Of a stretch of 42,978 nucleotides of DNA, positions 27,605 to 36,951 are shown one piece after another. The notes below the pieces were generated by a model. It did no database searches, was not told the DNA's origin, and saw only the letters and a list, made by a program, of their open reading frames with translations. Source of the stretch: Clostridiales bacterium. GTDB lineage: Bacteria; Bacillota; Desulfotomaculia; Desulfotomaculales; VENG01. The stretch's first letter is position 1. Every line of letters starts with the position of its first letter. The stretch spans positions 1 through 42,978 of the forward strand of contig JAIPEW010000024.1 of NCBI GenBank assembly GCA_021736985.1. Direction: 5' to 3'. Both the position numbers and the translations under genes were made by a program.

Positions 27605-30600
27605 GTGACGGAGCAGAGCATTAGAGCTGTTAAAAATAAAGGGTTAAATTCCCGTGAGTGGCGTTTTTCCTATAAGACGTCTTCTACTATGATTGATGGC
27701 CGCCCGGTAGATGTGCTGCAGGATTTTTATATTCCAGCCCTTAGTCTTTCCGTGCGATATGACCGTGTGGCAGGGTATTTTCGCTCTTCTTCTCTGGCTG
27801 CTGCTTCCCAGGGGTTTTCTTCCTTTGTCGGGCGCAACGGTAAAATGCGCCTTATTGTCGGTGCCGACTTGGAGCCCCATGATGTACAGGCTATTCTGGA
27901 CGGCGACTCCAAGCGGCTGGCGGAACAATTGAATAACGAGCTGGAAGGGGTGGAGTCCTGGCCGGAAAGTGTCAAAAATGGGATGACGCTTTTAGCCTGG
28001 ATGGTGGCCCATGGCTACCTGAAGGTGCAGGTGGCCTTCCGGGTACACGGGAAGACCGGGGAGCCGCTTTCCTTTGATTCCGTGGATGATGGTTATGTTC
28101 ATGAAAAGTGGTTTGTGCTGCGCGATGAATGGGGTAATCGTCTCTACGGGGCAGGGACGCTTAATGAATCCAAAACGGGACTGGTTTTAAACGCCGAAAA
28201 TATAGATGTGCACTGCGACTGGTGGGCGGAGATTGAACGCATCCGGGTTGATGAGGGGGAGAATAGTTTTGAAGACTTGTGGAACGGCCGCTCTCCCAAT
28301 TTGGTGGTGATGACACTTCCCGAAGCAGTGCAGCGAAAACTGGTAAAAATGGCTGCAAGTATTGATTACCCTGTGGAAATTGACGGTACTGGTTCTGAGC
28401 CTATCGAGGCTAAGCAGCCTTCGGCTTTAGAGCGCTTGCGTTTTGCTGTACTCCAGGATGGACCTAAAATGCCGGGAGGTCGGCTGGTAGGTATGGAAAC
28501 AGCACCAGTAAAACCCTGGCCGCATCAGGCTGTGGTGGTGCGACGGCTGGTGGAAACTTGGCCGTATTCATATCTTTTATGCGATGAGGTTGGTCTCGGT
28601 AAAACCATCGAAGCCGGGCTTGCTTTTCGTTCCCTGTATCTTTCGGGAGTGGTTAAGCGTATTCTTATTGCTGCTCCAAAGAGTCTTACCCGGCAGTGGC
28701 ACCGGCAGATGGCCTCCAAGATACTGCTTTCCTTTGGCAGAGTCCGAACCGGGCCGGGGGTTTCTCATGAATATATATTCCCCTCAGAAGAAAACCAGCA
28801 GGCAGCGTCTATCTTTGAACCGGATTTAGCTATTATATCTACGGGTTTATTGGCCCGTCATGATAGGGTGAAAGACCTTTTAAATGTTGAGTCCTTCGAT
28901 ATTGCCCTGGTGGATGAAGCTCATGCCGCACGCAGAAGTAATCCTACCGGCGGGCCCGGGGCTTATCCGAAATTTGGTAACTTATACAATTCCATTAATA
29001 ATTATTTACGTAGAAAAGTACGCAGCCTATGGTTAGCTACAGCTACACCAATGCAGATACATCCCGTGGAAGTATGTGATCTTCTTGCGCTTACCAACCG
29101 TGCAGGTGTTTTTCAATTTGATCCATCTCTGGCGCTGCAATATTACGATATCCTTGGCCGGTTAGTACAAGGTGAAGAGCTTCGTCAACAGGAATGGGAA
29201 TTTTTACGGAAGGCCGTAAAGGCAGTTAAAATGCAAGATCCTTTACTATGGAACTTTGTGGATGAAAGTATTATTGATGGGCGCATACGCAGGCCTGTGC
29301 AGCAATGGCTTGATAACGGGCGGGTGCCCTGGGGGCGTAATCGCAATTTAATAAGTAGGTTAATTTTTACAGTATCGCCACTGGCACGGGTAATGATGCG
29401 GCATACCCGGCAGCTTTTAGAGATATATCGTGATAAAGGTGAACTCCAGGAAAACCTGGCTCACAGAAATATATTACATTTACCCCGCATAGAATTTTCG
29501 CCCTTAGAGAAGCGAATTTATGATCAGCTAGAAGATTACTGTCAGGGCTTAGCCAGGCAGGTTAACAAGCACGGAGAACATCAATCACGACAAATGATAA
29601 GCTTTTTGCTTAGTTTTCTACGCTTGCGTTTTGCTTCCAGTTTATATGCATTACGGGAGACACTGCAGCGCCGCCTTTACAAGGTGGAAACCACACTCCG
29701 CTACCAGTTAGCCCAGGAAGATGAGTCTGAGGGTGAGGATATGGACGATTTCAGGTATGGTGGTGAAGATGAAGACGATGCAGATGCAGTGCAATTTCTT
29801 TTAAAAAATAGGAGTACACCAGATTTAGAATGGGAGCAATCCCGCATTAAGGTCATGTTGAATGATATGAAAGATCTAACCGGGCCGTCCTCAAAGATGA
29901 TGGAATTATTAAAAACCTTGGATAAGCGCTGGGATCGTCAAACCGGGCGTATTCAGCAAACAGTAATTTTTACCCGCTTTTATGATACACTAAAAGACAT
30001 AGTAGCCAGGTTGCGCCAGAGTAACCCACGTATGCATATTGGAACTTATTCAGGAAAAGGTGGGGAGTACTTTGACTCTCAAAGCGGGGATATGGTGAGC
30101 GTAAACCGAGAGGAAGTGAAGGAGCGGTTTTTACGCGAAGAAATTGATATACTGGTATGTACTGATGCCGCGGCAGAAGGTTTGAACTTACAGACTGCAG
30201 ATATGCTAGTGAATTTTGACCTGGGTTGGAACCCTATGAAGGTGGAGCAGCGTATTGGGCGTATTGATCGTATAGGGCAAAAACATAAGCATATTTCTGT
30301 GTTAAATCTTTGTTATGTAGATAGTGCTGAAGCAGTTGTATATGGCCGTTTGTTGGACCGTCTCTCCAAGGCTAACATGATTGTAGGTACTCAGCAGTTT
30401 TCCCTTTTACCGGTGGAACCTGAGGATTTTGAGCAATTGGCCGAGGGAGAAATAACCCCTGAAGAATTGATGTCCCGTGCCCAGGATAAAATGAAAAAGC
30501 AGCAAAAATACAGGGAGCGCATGGAGATTCCTCCAGAAGATCTTTATGAGATATACATGCGTATATCCCGGAAAGCCAAATGGAGATCTGCGCCCGTTGA

Positions 30601-31492
30601 CTTATCGGCAATATGGGAAGGTTTGACTAATTCCAAATATTTAAAAAGCCAGGGGTGCATAGTTGAAAAACAAGCAGATAAGCAATTAATGAAAGTTTCC
30701 AACATTAAAGGGGTGCCAGATGAAACGGTATTAACCGTTTCTCGTAAGCTTTTTGAAGAAGGTATTTCCGAAACAGGAAAGAAAGTTCACTTTGCTTCCT
30801 ATGGTGATCCTTGCTTTGATTCCTTGTTGGAACACTTGAACAGTTTTGATTTACCTGGATGTATGCAAAGAATTGCCATACCGGTTCCGGGGATGGACGG
30901 GATGGAAATGGTAGGGTACGCCGTGGCATGTCGTGGTGTCGGTGGGGCCCGCGAAGTGAGACTTATTCAATCATGGCAGGATCTTAAAGGGCTAGACCTT
31001 GCAGAAGATAACTTTTTAACTGAGGACGAGGTGAAGCCCATAAGGGAAAAATTAGAACGTGTGGCTGCCGAGGAATTTGAGTCCTGTTGTGCGGCAGAGC
31101 GTATTGAACGTGAAAATATACGTGCAGCCAGGGCCCAGGAATTGTTAAACTTCCTGGTCATTCAAGATATACTAGGAGCAAATTTTGCCAGGGATGGTGC
31201 ACATTTTTGGCCGGCTTTACGAGAAGTAGAGTCTCTTTTAGAAGATCGAGATTATATCAACGTTACTGATCTACCGGCAGATATTTTACGACCATTGGAA
31301 GAAGATTTGCTTTTCGATTGCCATGTCCCAACTGTGGGTAACAAAGCTCACTTAAAAGCTCCTCACCTTTTAGTATATTCCTCTATTGATGCTGCATCTC
31401 GTGTTGCTGACAGTATGAAGATGAAAAAAAGCGAACTCCGTGTGGATAAAGTTTTAGGGAGTTTGCAGCGTGAAATAGAAAATCGGCGCTAA
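27605..31492 (+). CDS. PLD-SNF2 helicase fusion of the defence system
   Basis: This is a 1295-residue protein. The N-terminal third resembles a phospholipase-D-type nuclease: VAGYFRSSSLAAASQGF (about 57), then HEKWFVLRDEWGNRLYGAG with the HxK pair near 165-168. A RapA/SNF2-type superfamily 2 helicase follows, with Walker A DEVGLGKTIEAGLA (about 326-339), motif II VDEAHAAR (about 437-444) and motif VI EQRIGRIDRIGQ (about 881-892). DISARM class 1 carries a similar SNF2 helicase (DrmD) and a separate PLD protein (DrmC); here both activities seem to sit in one chain. It probably translocates on foreign DNA and may cut it. The GTG start has GCGAGG seven bases before it. Only one clear HxK is visible, so nuclease activity may need a dimer. 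Confidence 0.9.
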   Translation: MTEQSIRAVKNKGLNSREWRFSYKTSSTMIDGRPVDVLQDFYIPALSLSVRYDRVAGYFRSSSLAAASQGFSSFVGRNGKMRLIVGADLEPHDVQAILDGDSKRLAEQLNNELEGVESWPESVKNGMTLLAWMVAHGYLKVQVAFRVHGKTGEPLSFDSVDDGYVHEKWFVLRDEWGNRLYGAGTLNESKTGLVLNAENIDVHCDWWAEIERIRVDEGENSFEDLWNGRSPNLVVMTLPEAVQRKLVKMAASIDYPVEIDGTGSEPIEAKQPSALERLRFAVLQDGPKMPGGRLVGMETAPVKPWPHQAVVVRRLVETWPYSYLLCDEVGLGKTIEAGLAFRSLYLSGVVKRILIAAPKSLTRQWHRQMASKILLSFGRVRTGPGVSHEYIFPSEENQQAASIFEPDLAIISTGLLARHDRVKDLLNVESFDIALVDEAHAARRSNPTGGPGAYPKFGNLYNSINNYLRRKVRSLWLATATPMQIHPVEVCDLLALTNRAGVFQFDPSLALQYYDILGRLVQGEELRQQEWEFLRKAVKAVKMQDPLLWNFVDESIIDGRIRRPVQQWLDNGRVPWGRNRNLISRLIFTVSPLARVMMRHTRQLLEIYRDKGELQENLAHRNILHLPRIEFSPLEKRIYDQLEDYCQGLARQVNKHGEHQSRQMISFLLSFLRLRFASSLYALRETLQRRLYKVETTLRYQLAQEDESEGEDMDDFRYGGEDEDDADAVQFLLKNRSTPDLEWEQSRIKVMLNDMKDLTGPSSKMMELLKTLDKRWDRQTGRIQQTVIFTRFYDTLKDIVARLRQSNPRMHIGTYSGKGGEYFDSQSGDMVSVNREEVKERFLREEIDILVCTDAAAEGLNLQTADMLVNFDLGWNPMKVEQRIGRIDRIGQKHKHISVLNLCYVDSAEAVVYGRLLDRLSKANMIVGTQQFSLLPVEPEDFEQLAEGEITPEELMSRAQDKMKKQQKYRERMEIPPEDLYEIYMRISRKAKWRSAPVDLSAIWEGLTNSKYLKSQGCIVEKQADKQLMKVSNIKGVPDETVLTVSRKLFEEGISETGKKVHFASYGDPCFDSLLEHLNSFDLPGCMQRIAIPVPGMDGMEMVGYAVACRGVGGAREVRLIQSWQDLKGLDLAEDNFLTEDEVKPIREKLERVAAEEFESCCAAERIERENIRAARAQELLNFLVIQDILGANFARDGAHFWPALREVESLLEDRDYINVTDLPADILRPLEEDLLFDCHVPTVGNKAHLKAPHLLVYSSIDAASRVADSMKMKKSELRVDKVLGSLQREIENRR

Positions 31493-31539
31493 AAAATGTG
31501 ATACAGTTATTTAATATAATTGTCCTTGGGGGTGAGTAA

Positions 31540-33210
31540 GTGAAAAATCAAAAAGAAACCATAAGAAAAATGGTTAACTATTTAAATAATCCAGAAAAAG
31601 ATGGAGGGTTCTGGTTACCAAATATTCAACGTCCCTTTGTATGGAATGAAGAACAAATTGAAAGGCTGTTTGACTCCATAATGCGTGAGTATCCTATCAG
31701 CACCCTGTTAGTATGGAAAACTAAAAGTAAAATTCGACGCAGAAAGTTCATCGATAATTATAGAAGAGGGGTAAAGCTGACAGACTTTTACGTCCCGGAA
31801 GACGACAAAACAAAAATGCTGGTACTGGATGGTCAACAGCGATTACAAAGTCTGTTTATTGGCCTTAAAGGTAGTTACGACAAAAAGGAGCTATATTTTG
31901 ATGTTTTAAGTGGGCAAAAGAAAGCTCCGGAAGATATAAGATTCAGATTTAAATTTATTGATAGTAGTAAGGCCGACTTACCTTGGGTTAAATTCAAGGA
32001 TTTAGTTTTTAGCACCAAAAAATATTCGCGAATTGTCAAAGATATAATTAGCCAGTTCGATCGAGAGTTAAACGAAGAGGAAGAAACGACTGTTGAAGAT
32101 AATATTTCGACTGTAAAACAGTTGTTTCAATCAGATGATAGTATTGTATATCAGGAACTGGATAGTGTTGATACCCCGGATCTTTATTCCGAGGATGATG
32201 TAGTGGAAATTTTTATCCGGGCAAATTCTGGCGGGACAGTGTTAGGCAAGTCTGATTTATTGTTTGCCCTTTTGACTTCCAGCTGGGAAGAAGCAGATGA
32301 AAAGATGGAGGAATTGCTCGAGGACTTAAATAATACGGGTTACGGGTTTAGCCGGGATTTTGTTTTAAAGACTTGCTTAACTCTACTTCGTAAGGGTGCT
32401 GCATATAACGTTACCAAATTTCGAGATGAAACCACCAGGCAGAATATAATAGATAACTGGACAGATATCGCTGAGGCCATAAAGGATGTAAAAGATTTTC
32501 TCTGGGGTAAAACATATATTCGTAGTCACAATGCTTTACCATCATATCTGACCCTGATTCCAGTAATTTATTTTCGTTATCACTATAAATCAAAATGGCA
32601 GTCGGTTAAAGGCTTAGATAATTACATTTTACGTACATTAATTTCCGGGGCCTTTAGCGGGAGCCCTGATAATCTTATTGATAAATGTACAGATGTTATT
32701 GATGAAAAGAAAGATTTTATAGTTGATGATATTTTTGACACGATTCGTGCTGAAGGCAGAAGTTTGGAAATCTCCAGGGATACAATTTTTAATCAATACT
32801 ATGGGTCTAAACACATTCACTTGTTCTTCAATATATGGTATAAAGATTTTAATTATCATCCATCCTTTCAAAACAATAGCCCGCAAGTTGACCACATTTT
32901 CCCGCAGAGCATGTTAAAAACCGTAAAGGAGAAAAACCCCAGAACAGGGCATAAGAACATATTAAAATACAAAGTTAAAGATAGAGATCAAATTGCCAAT
33001 TGTATGTTGCTATCCCAAGGAGAAAATGGTGCAGGTGGGAAAGGTGATACCATGCCAGAAGAATGGTTTAAGGATAAGGATGATACTTATCTGGACATGC
33101 ATCTAATACCCAAGGACAAAGAATTGTGGAAACTGGAAAACTATGAAGAATTTATTGAGGAGAGAAAGAAATTAATCGAGCAGAAGTTTAGTTTTCTTAT
33201 CTTTAGTTAG
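31540..33210 (+). CDS. DUF262/HNH (GmrSD-like) protein
   Basis: This is a 556-residue protein. The N-terminal DUF262 domain shows LPNIQRPFVWNEEQIERLFD (about 27-46) and the nucleotide-binding motif LDGQQRLQSL near 96-105, as in GmrS-type and ParB-like NTPase domains. The C-terminal part carries an HNH-type nuclease pattern, VDHIFPQSML near 449-458, with a downstream N-rich LLSQGENGAGGKGD segment. GmrSD and BREX-associated relatives cut modified phage DNA using NTP hydrolysis. Its gene starts 47 bp after the helicase gene on the same strand and precedes a terminator, so it is probably the last gene of the operon and may be its nuclease effector. The GTG start follows GGGGGTGA. The gene is more AT-rich than those before it, so it may be a later addition. 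Confidence 0.85.
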   Translation: MKNQKETIRKMVNYLNNPEKDGGFWLPNIQRPFVWNEEQIERLFDSIMREYPISTLLVWKTKSKIRRRKFIDNYRRGVKLTDFYVPEDDKTKMLVLDGQQRLQSLFIGLKGSYDKKELYFDVLSGQKKAPEDIRFRFKFIDSSKADLPWVKFKDLVFSTKKYSRIVKDIISQFDRELNEEEETTVEDNISTVKQLFQSDDSIVYQELDSVDTPDLYSEDDVVEIFIRANSGGTVLGKSDLLFALLTSSWEEADEKMEELLEDLNNTGYGFSRDFVLKTCLTLLRKGAAYNVTKFRDETTRQNIIDNWTDIAEAIKDVKDFLWGKTYIRSHNALPSYLTLIPVIYFRYHYKSKWQSVKGLDNYILRTLISGAFSGSPDNLIDKCTDVIDEKKDFIVDDIFDTIRAEGRSLEISRDTIFNQYYGSKHIHLFFNIWYKDFNYHPSFQNNSPQVDHIFPQSMLKTVKEKNPRTGHKNILKYKVKDRDQIANCMLLSQGENGAGGKGDTMPEEWFKDKDDTYLDMHLIPKDKELWKLENYEEFIEERKKLIEQKFSFLIFS

Positions 33211-33587
33211 CTAAGTATTTATTCATCTATTGGATAGAATAGGAATCTTTGATGGAGAGCAGCTTGAGCTCTCGGTGGAGTTTTAAAAGGTATAAAGGAG
33301 GGCCCGAATTCATAAGCTTTTAAATTTTATTAAATTCAGGAGGAAATTGGTAAATAGTGTTGTAATTTACTATAAAGCAGCTAAGGCAAGACAGAAAGCC
33401 TGGGGTTGCTTTTTCTTTTTTTATGTAGTGGTAAAAATTTGATTATAAACCTTATGAGATTTACAAAGGCCATTAAAATAATTAAGCGGTCGGAATTTAA
33501 AACTTTAAAATTGGAATGCACCTAATGTCTATTAGTGGAAGTTAACGAAGAGAAGATGAGGCAGGACTTAGATAAAAAGGGATTATA
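33211..33587. other. Gap between the defence operon and the FRG gene pair
   Basis: The gap holds a GAGAGC/GCTCTC hairpin near 33256, a terminator at 33374-33418 and AT-rich sequence that probably contains the promoter of the FRG gene. Isolated SD-like GGAGG motifs at about 33297 and 33341 have no credible frame behind them, so small gene remnants are possible. Confidence 0.4.
33374..33418 (+). terminator. Terminator of the DUF499-DUF262 operon
   Basis: AAAGCAGCTAAGGC (from 33374) folds with GCCTGGGGTTGCTTT through a stem with G-U pairs and one internal loop. A T-rich tract follows. It lies about 165 bp after the DUF262 stop and separates the defence operon from the FRG unit. Confidence 0.5.
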
Positions 33588-34634
33588 GTGGAGGACAAAT
33601 TGAATACAAATAATTTGACTGACTGCAATAATATCTTTGAAGCAATTGCACAGTATAAAAGAAGCAGTTCATTATTATTGTTGGAACATAATGAACCCTT
33701 TAAGCTAAGAAGAACTTTGCAATTTATTTTATTGGCAGATGAAAATGGCAAAAACATAATTATGCCTAAAGTATTACCAGGGAGTTTATATCGAGGAGAA
33801 CCCGGAAAATACGATGAATGTAAACCTGGTTTATATAGAAAAGACAAAAAATATGATGAAGCAGATCTTGTTATTAAGGAACTGAATATAATCGATTTTG
33901 AATTAATTTTAAAAAAACATCCCTATTCAATCTTCTATGAAAGTAATAATTTAATAGTTCAATATAAAGCATTGGCACAGCATTACGGATTGGATACTGA
34001 TTTAGTGGATTTTACCTGCGATATAGCTGTTGCTGCATATTTTGCAACCCATAAATTTAATGAGAGTACAAATAAATATGAACCAATTTTAGATGACAAT
34101 AGCTATGGTTGTTTAAGGCAAATAAATGGGATAATGGCTTTTGACAAAGAAAGGTCATTAAATGCATTGGGAATACAACCTTTTATGCGACCTGGAGCAC
34201 AATATGCTTTTGCTCATAAAGTCGATAGAACGGATGATTTAGAAGGGAAATGCAGAAAAATTATTTTCAAGCAAAACCCAGAAGCAAACCAGAAAATCAG
34301 CAAGATATTCGCTCACCAAAGTGTAAATAAACCGTTTCCGAATGAAAACAAGTTATTCCCCATAGAAATTATACCTCTCATTGCTGATGAGATTAAAAAA
34401 AGCTACTTTGTAACACATGATGCCTTAGTACTTTATTGTAAAAGGTTTGAAAAAGATATTTTCACTATCAAAGACGTTATTTTTTCAAAAGGATACAGTA
34501 TTTCTCAGTACCCCGTTTTTAGGTTCTCCAGGCAAATGAACAGAAGACTGGAACAGGAAATACGTGAACATCCATATAGGCTAAATATGTATGATAACGC
34601 GGTTGTTACAACAAAATTAATTTATCATCTTTAA
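33588..34634 (+). CDS. FRG domain protein
   Basis: This is a 348-residue cytosolic protein. The FRG domain is visible as SLYRGEPGKY near residue 66 and the hallmark QHYGLDTDLVDFTCDIAVAA near 130-149. FRG proteins occur widely in phage-defence and toxin contexts; an ADP-ribosyltransferase-like or other effector activity has been suggested, but the reaction is not established. The start is a GTG with AAAAAGG upstream. The gene is strongly AT-rich compared with the DUF499 operon, and a terminator separates it from that operon. Only 25 bp divide it from the next gene, so the two probably form a two-gene module, perhaps effector and regulator. Confidence 0.8.
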   Translation: MEDKLNTNNLTDCNNIFEAIAQYKRSSSLLLLEHNEPFKLRRTLQFILLADENGKNIIMPKVLPGSLYRGEPGKYDECKPGLYRKDKKYDEADLVIKELNIIDFELILKKHPYSIFYESNNLIVQYKALAQHYGLDTDLVDFTCDIAVAAYFATHKFNESTNKYEPILDDNSYGCLRQINGIMAFDKERSLNALGIQPFMRPGAQYAFAHKVDRTDDLEGKCRKIIFKQNPEANQKISKIFAHQSVNKPFPNENKLFPIEIIPLIADEIKKSYFVTHDALVLYCKRFEKDIFTIKDVIFSKGYSISQYPVFRFSRQMNRRLEQEIREHPYRLNMYDNAVVTTKLIYHL

Positions 34635-34659
34635 GCGGATCTGTTTTTTGTAGATTGGA

Positions 34660-36120
34660 ATGGGTATAATGTTAAAATATAAATTAAACGATTTTAATAA
34701 TTACAATGAATTAAAATCGCATATTGATATGCTGTTAAAAGAAAATAATAATAAGCAAGCATATGAATTAATTGGTGAGGCGTGTAATAAAGGTGTTTTT
34801 ATAGAACATAAATTTGATTTATTATTTAGAAAGGCTTTTATTCTTGTTCTTTGTGGAGATATGACTTCCGCTGATCTGTTGTTGATGGAAATCAAGCAGA
34901 AGGACTATCTAAGGTACTGTTATTTGAAATCTCTTATGTTGTTAGAACAAGGATTAGTAATAGAAGCCGAATCATTATGTGAACAAGCTGTTGATGTGGT
35001 AGTTGAGGGGAATGCTGATAATTTACTTAAGGCAGCTATTTACAATAACTATGGTGTTTTAAAGCAAATAAAAGGTTCCATGGATGATGCTTTATTAAAT
35101 TACCAAAAAAGTTATAAATCTTACATAGATAGTGACAGTAAAGTGATTAACCATTCTATATATCAAAATCTAATAGAAATGTACCAAATTAAAGGTGATA
35201 TGGATAACTATCGAAAATATATGGACATATATGATAGCCATATAAGCCCGGATAATATACATGACTTTTTAGAAATGCATAATTTTAAACTGGCATGTTT
35301 GAGGCAGCAAGAAGATAAAAGCATCCAAATTAAACAAATAATACATGGATACTACGAAATCAGAAAAAAATTACCAAAGCATCAACTAAGGATCTTTGAA
35401 TGCTCAATCATAAGAATGTTGTTTAATGCAGGCATTCTTATTATCAATAAGGTTATGAATAGTATTGAATGCAATCTCGAATATTACCTCAAGATGAACC
35501 CTAGGGAGAGGTTTTTGTGCTGTAAGGAGATTATCTTTACATTAGAATATTCTGAAACTAGGGCTTTTAATAGATATATTGATATGTATTTTAAGCTAAA
35601 CAAGTATCAATTCCAAAAAGCAATAAGTGATATTAATTACTGCATTATAGAATTAGCTGAATATCAGATTTATGAAAGAATAGCATTAGAAAAAGATAAA
35701 ATTTTCATAACCAAAGAGTATGCTGACATATATGACTTTCAGTTTGTTTATAATGCATTATTGAATATAAAGAGACTGTGTGTAAGGCATAATCTATTGA
35801 TTGAAGAGATAGAAGTTGATTTAAATATAGCTGATGAATGCCTGACCAATATTGAAAGCAGTGATGTTCAATTAAAGGAAATGTGCGTAGGTTTGATCGA
35901 GAGGTATGTTGACTTAGCCAAATACAAATTGCCTAGGCTTTGTAGACATTCAAGGGCTTCTGAATTTTATCTTTTAATTGCTTATTACCAATTTGCTATT
36001 AACCAAACGGAAGCGGCCAAAAAATATTTACAGATGTTTGAAAATACGGGCATTAGTATTGCGAATTATAATTGCATACTGCAGTCGTATTATTATGAAA
36101 TGAAAAAAAGACTTAACTAA
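34660..36120 (+). CDS. TPR-like helical-repeat protein paired with the FRG protein
   Basis: This 486-residue protein is made almost wholly of amphipathic helices. The clearest TPR-type repeats are near residues 125-150 (AAIYNNYGVLKQIKGSMDDA) and 163-180 (YQNLIEMYQIKGDMDNY). The N-terminal 100 residues and C-terminal part look similar but more diverged. There is no membrane segment, HTH or catalytic motif. It has the same extreme AT-richness as the FRG gene 25 bp upstream and is most likely co-transcribed with it. It could be the sensor or inhibitor of the FRG protein; that is inferred from pairing only. The start may be the ATG at 34660 or the ATG at 34669 three codons later. Confidence 0.7.
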   Translation: MGIMLKYKLNDFNNYNELKSHIDMLLKENNNKQAYELIGEACNKGVFIEHKFDLLFRKAFILVLCGDMTSADLLLMEIKQKDYLRYCYLKSLMLLEQGLVIEAESLCEQAVDVVVEGNADNLLKAAIYNNYGVLKQIKGSMDDALLNYQKSYKSYIDSDSKVINHSIYQNLIEMYQIKGDMDNYRKYMDIYDSHISPDNIHDFLEMHNFKLACLRQQEDKSIQIKQIIHGYYEIRKKLPKHQLRIFECSIIRMLFNAGILIINKVMNSIECNLEYYLKMNPRERFLCCKEIIFTLEYSETRAFNRYIDMYFKLNKYQFQKAISDINYCIIELAEYQIYERIALEKDKIFITKEYADIYDFQFVYNALLNIKRLCVRHNLLIEEIEVDLNIADECLTNIESSDVQLKEMCVGLIERYVDLAKYKLPRLCRHSRASEFYLLIAYYQFAINQTEAAKKYLQMFENTGISIANYNCILQSYYYEMKKRLN

Positions 36121-36272
36121 GGTTTGACAGTGTATTTGCAAAACTTTGTCGTTACTGGGCTAAGTACGTAACACAATAAAAGAAATCCAAAAATCTGGAT
36201 GCATCTTCAGCCCTTGAAGTACAAAGGTTTTTTACTTTGAGACGTTAAACTTTAGCATAACTTATAACTTAG

Positions 36273-36573
36273 GTAAAGGAGAAATACGTTTACTTTGAAG
36301 AAGGGGAAGACATAGTTAGTCGCTTTGTTGATTTTGTTAGGATAACCTTCGGGGAGAATACCCTGGAAGATAATCTGGACTTTATTGCGGAGACCTTAAA
36401 GAAAAAATCAGGGGAAACTTCCCGCCAAGCCAATTGCCTACGTAGCCAACCAGAGGATAGAAATAGATCTGGATGACGGTGTAAAATATAACTATGCTAA
36501 GTTCCAGGGCGTGGAAATACCCCAGGGTGAAGGCAAAAAGCCCTTAAAAGCTAACTTGCTGGCCAAAATATAA
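36273..36573 (+). pseudogene. pglX: Remnant of BREX type 1 methyltransferase pglX
   Basis: Two segments in different frames look like the C-terminal region of PglX. From 36291 one frame reads [20 protein letters not shown], then [16 protein letters not shown] and [10 protein letters not shown]. After a frameshifting deletion near 36425-36435 another frame reads [20 protein letters not shown] and ends LKANLLAKI at a stop (36571-36573). In intact PglX the first block leads into a conserved IRxYF...RPIYW section, which is missing here. No start codon or N-terminal two-thirds is present. The remnant lies directly upstream of the MNT gene and in the right order relative to the brxL remnant. The assignment rests on remembered family motifs. 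Confidence 0.65.
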
Positions 36574-36603
36574 ATTGGTAGAAGCCAGAAATGAGGTGGT
36601 TCT

Positions 36604-36951
36604 GTGAACCGGTTGGCGCTATCAGAAACTGAAGAAAGGGTCTTAAAGAAATTTATACAAAAAATAACACACTTATACCCCCAACAAATTGTGTCTATTG
36701 AGCTGTTTGGCTCCAAAGCACGTGGGGATACTCACTACGATTCAGATATAGATATACTCATTATTGTAAAAGACCGTCAAAAAATTGACCGCAATAAGCT
36801 CTATGATTATATATTAGATGCGGAATTGGATTACGGGATAGACATTTCTTTAAAAATTTATAACAAAGAAGATTTTGATAAGCTTGTAGAATTGAATGCT
36901 CCGTTTGCCAGTAATATTCAAAAAGAAGGCGTTACGTTATGGGCGATGTAA
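36604..36951 (+). CDS. MNT-type nucleotidyltransferase, antitoxin of a HEPN/MNT pair
   Basis: This is a 115-residue protein with an intact minimal nucleotidyltransferase core. The motif FGSKARGDTHYDSDIDILII contains the GS at 36-37 and catalytic DxD at 48 and 50. Proteins of this class (MntA) neutralise a HEPN RNase by adding AMP units to it. The GTG start follows GAGGTGG. The next frame begins MGDVNYKDLS, overlapping its end as HEPN partners do, but it stops after ten codons, so the toxin is gone. It now sits between remnants of pglX and brxL, which suggests that this pair had been part of a BREX locus. It is a solitary antitoxin or a decaying passenger. Confidence 0.85.
   Translation: MNRLALSETEERVLKKFIQKITHLYPQQIVSIELFGSKARGDTHYDSDIDILIIVKDRQKIDRNKLYDYILDAELDYGIDISLKIYNKEDFDKLVELNAPFASNIQKEGVTLWAM

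Noticed and set aside
20448-31492. Calling the operon canonical DISARM or BREX
   Set aside because: No DrmA or DrmB (DUF1998) and no intact BrxC, PglZ or BrxL is present; the DUF499/DUF1156 pair defines a different cluster type.
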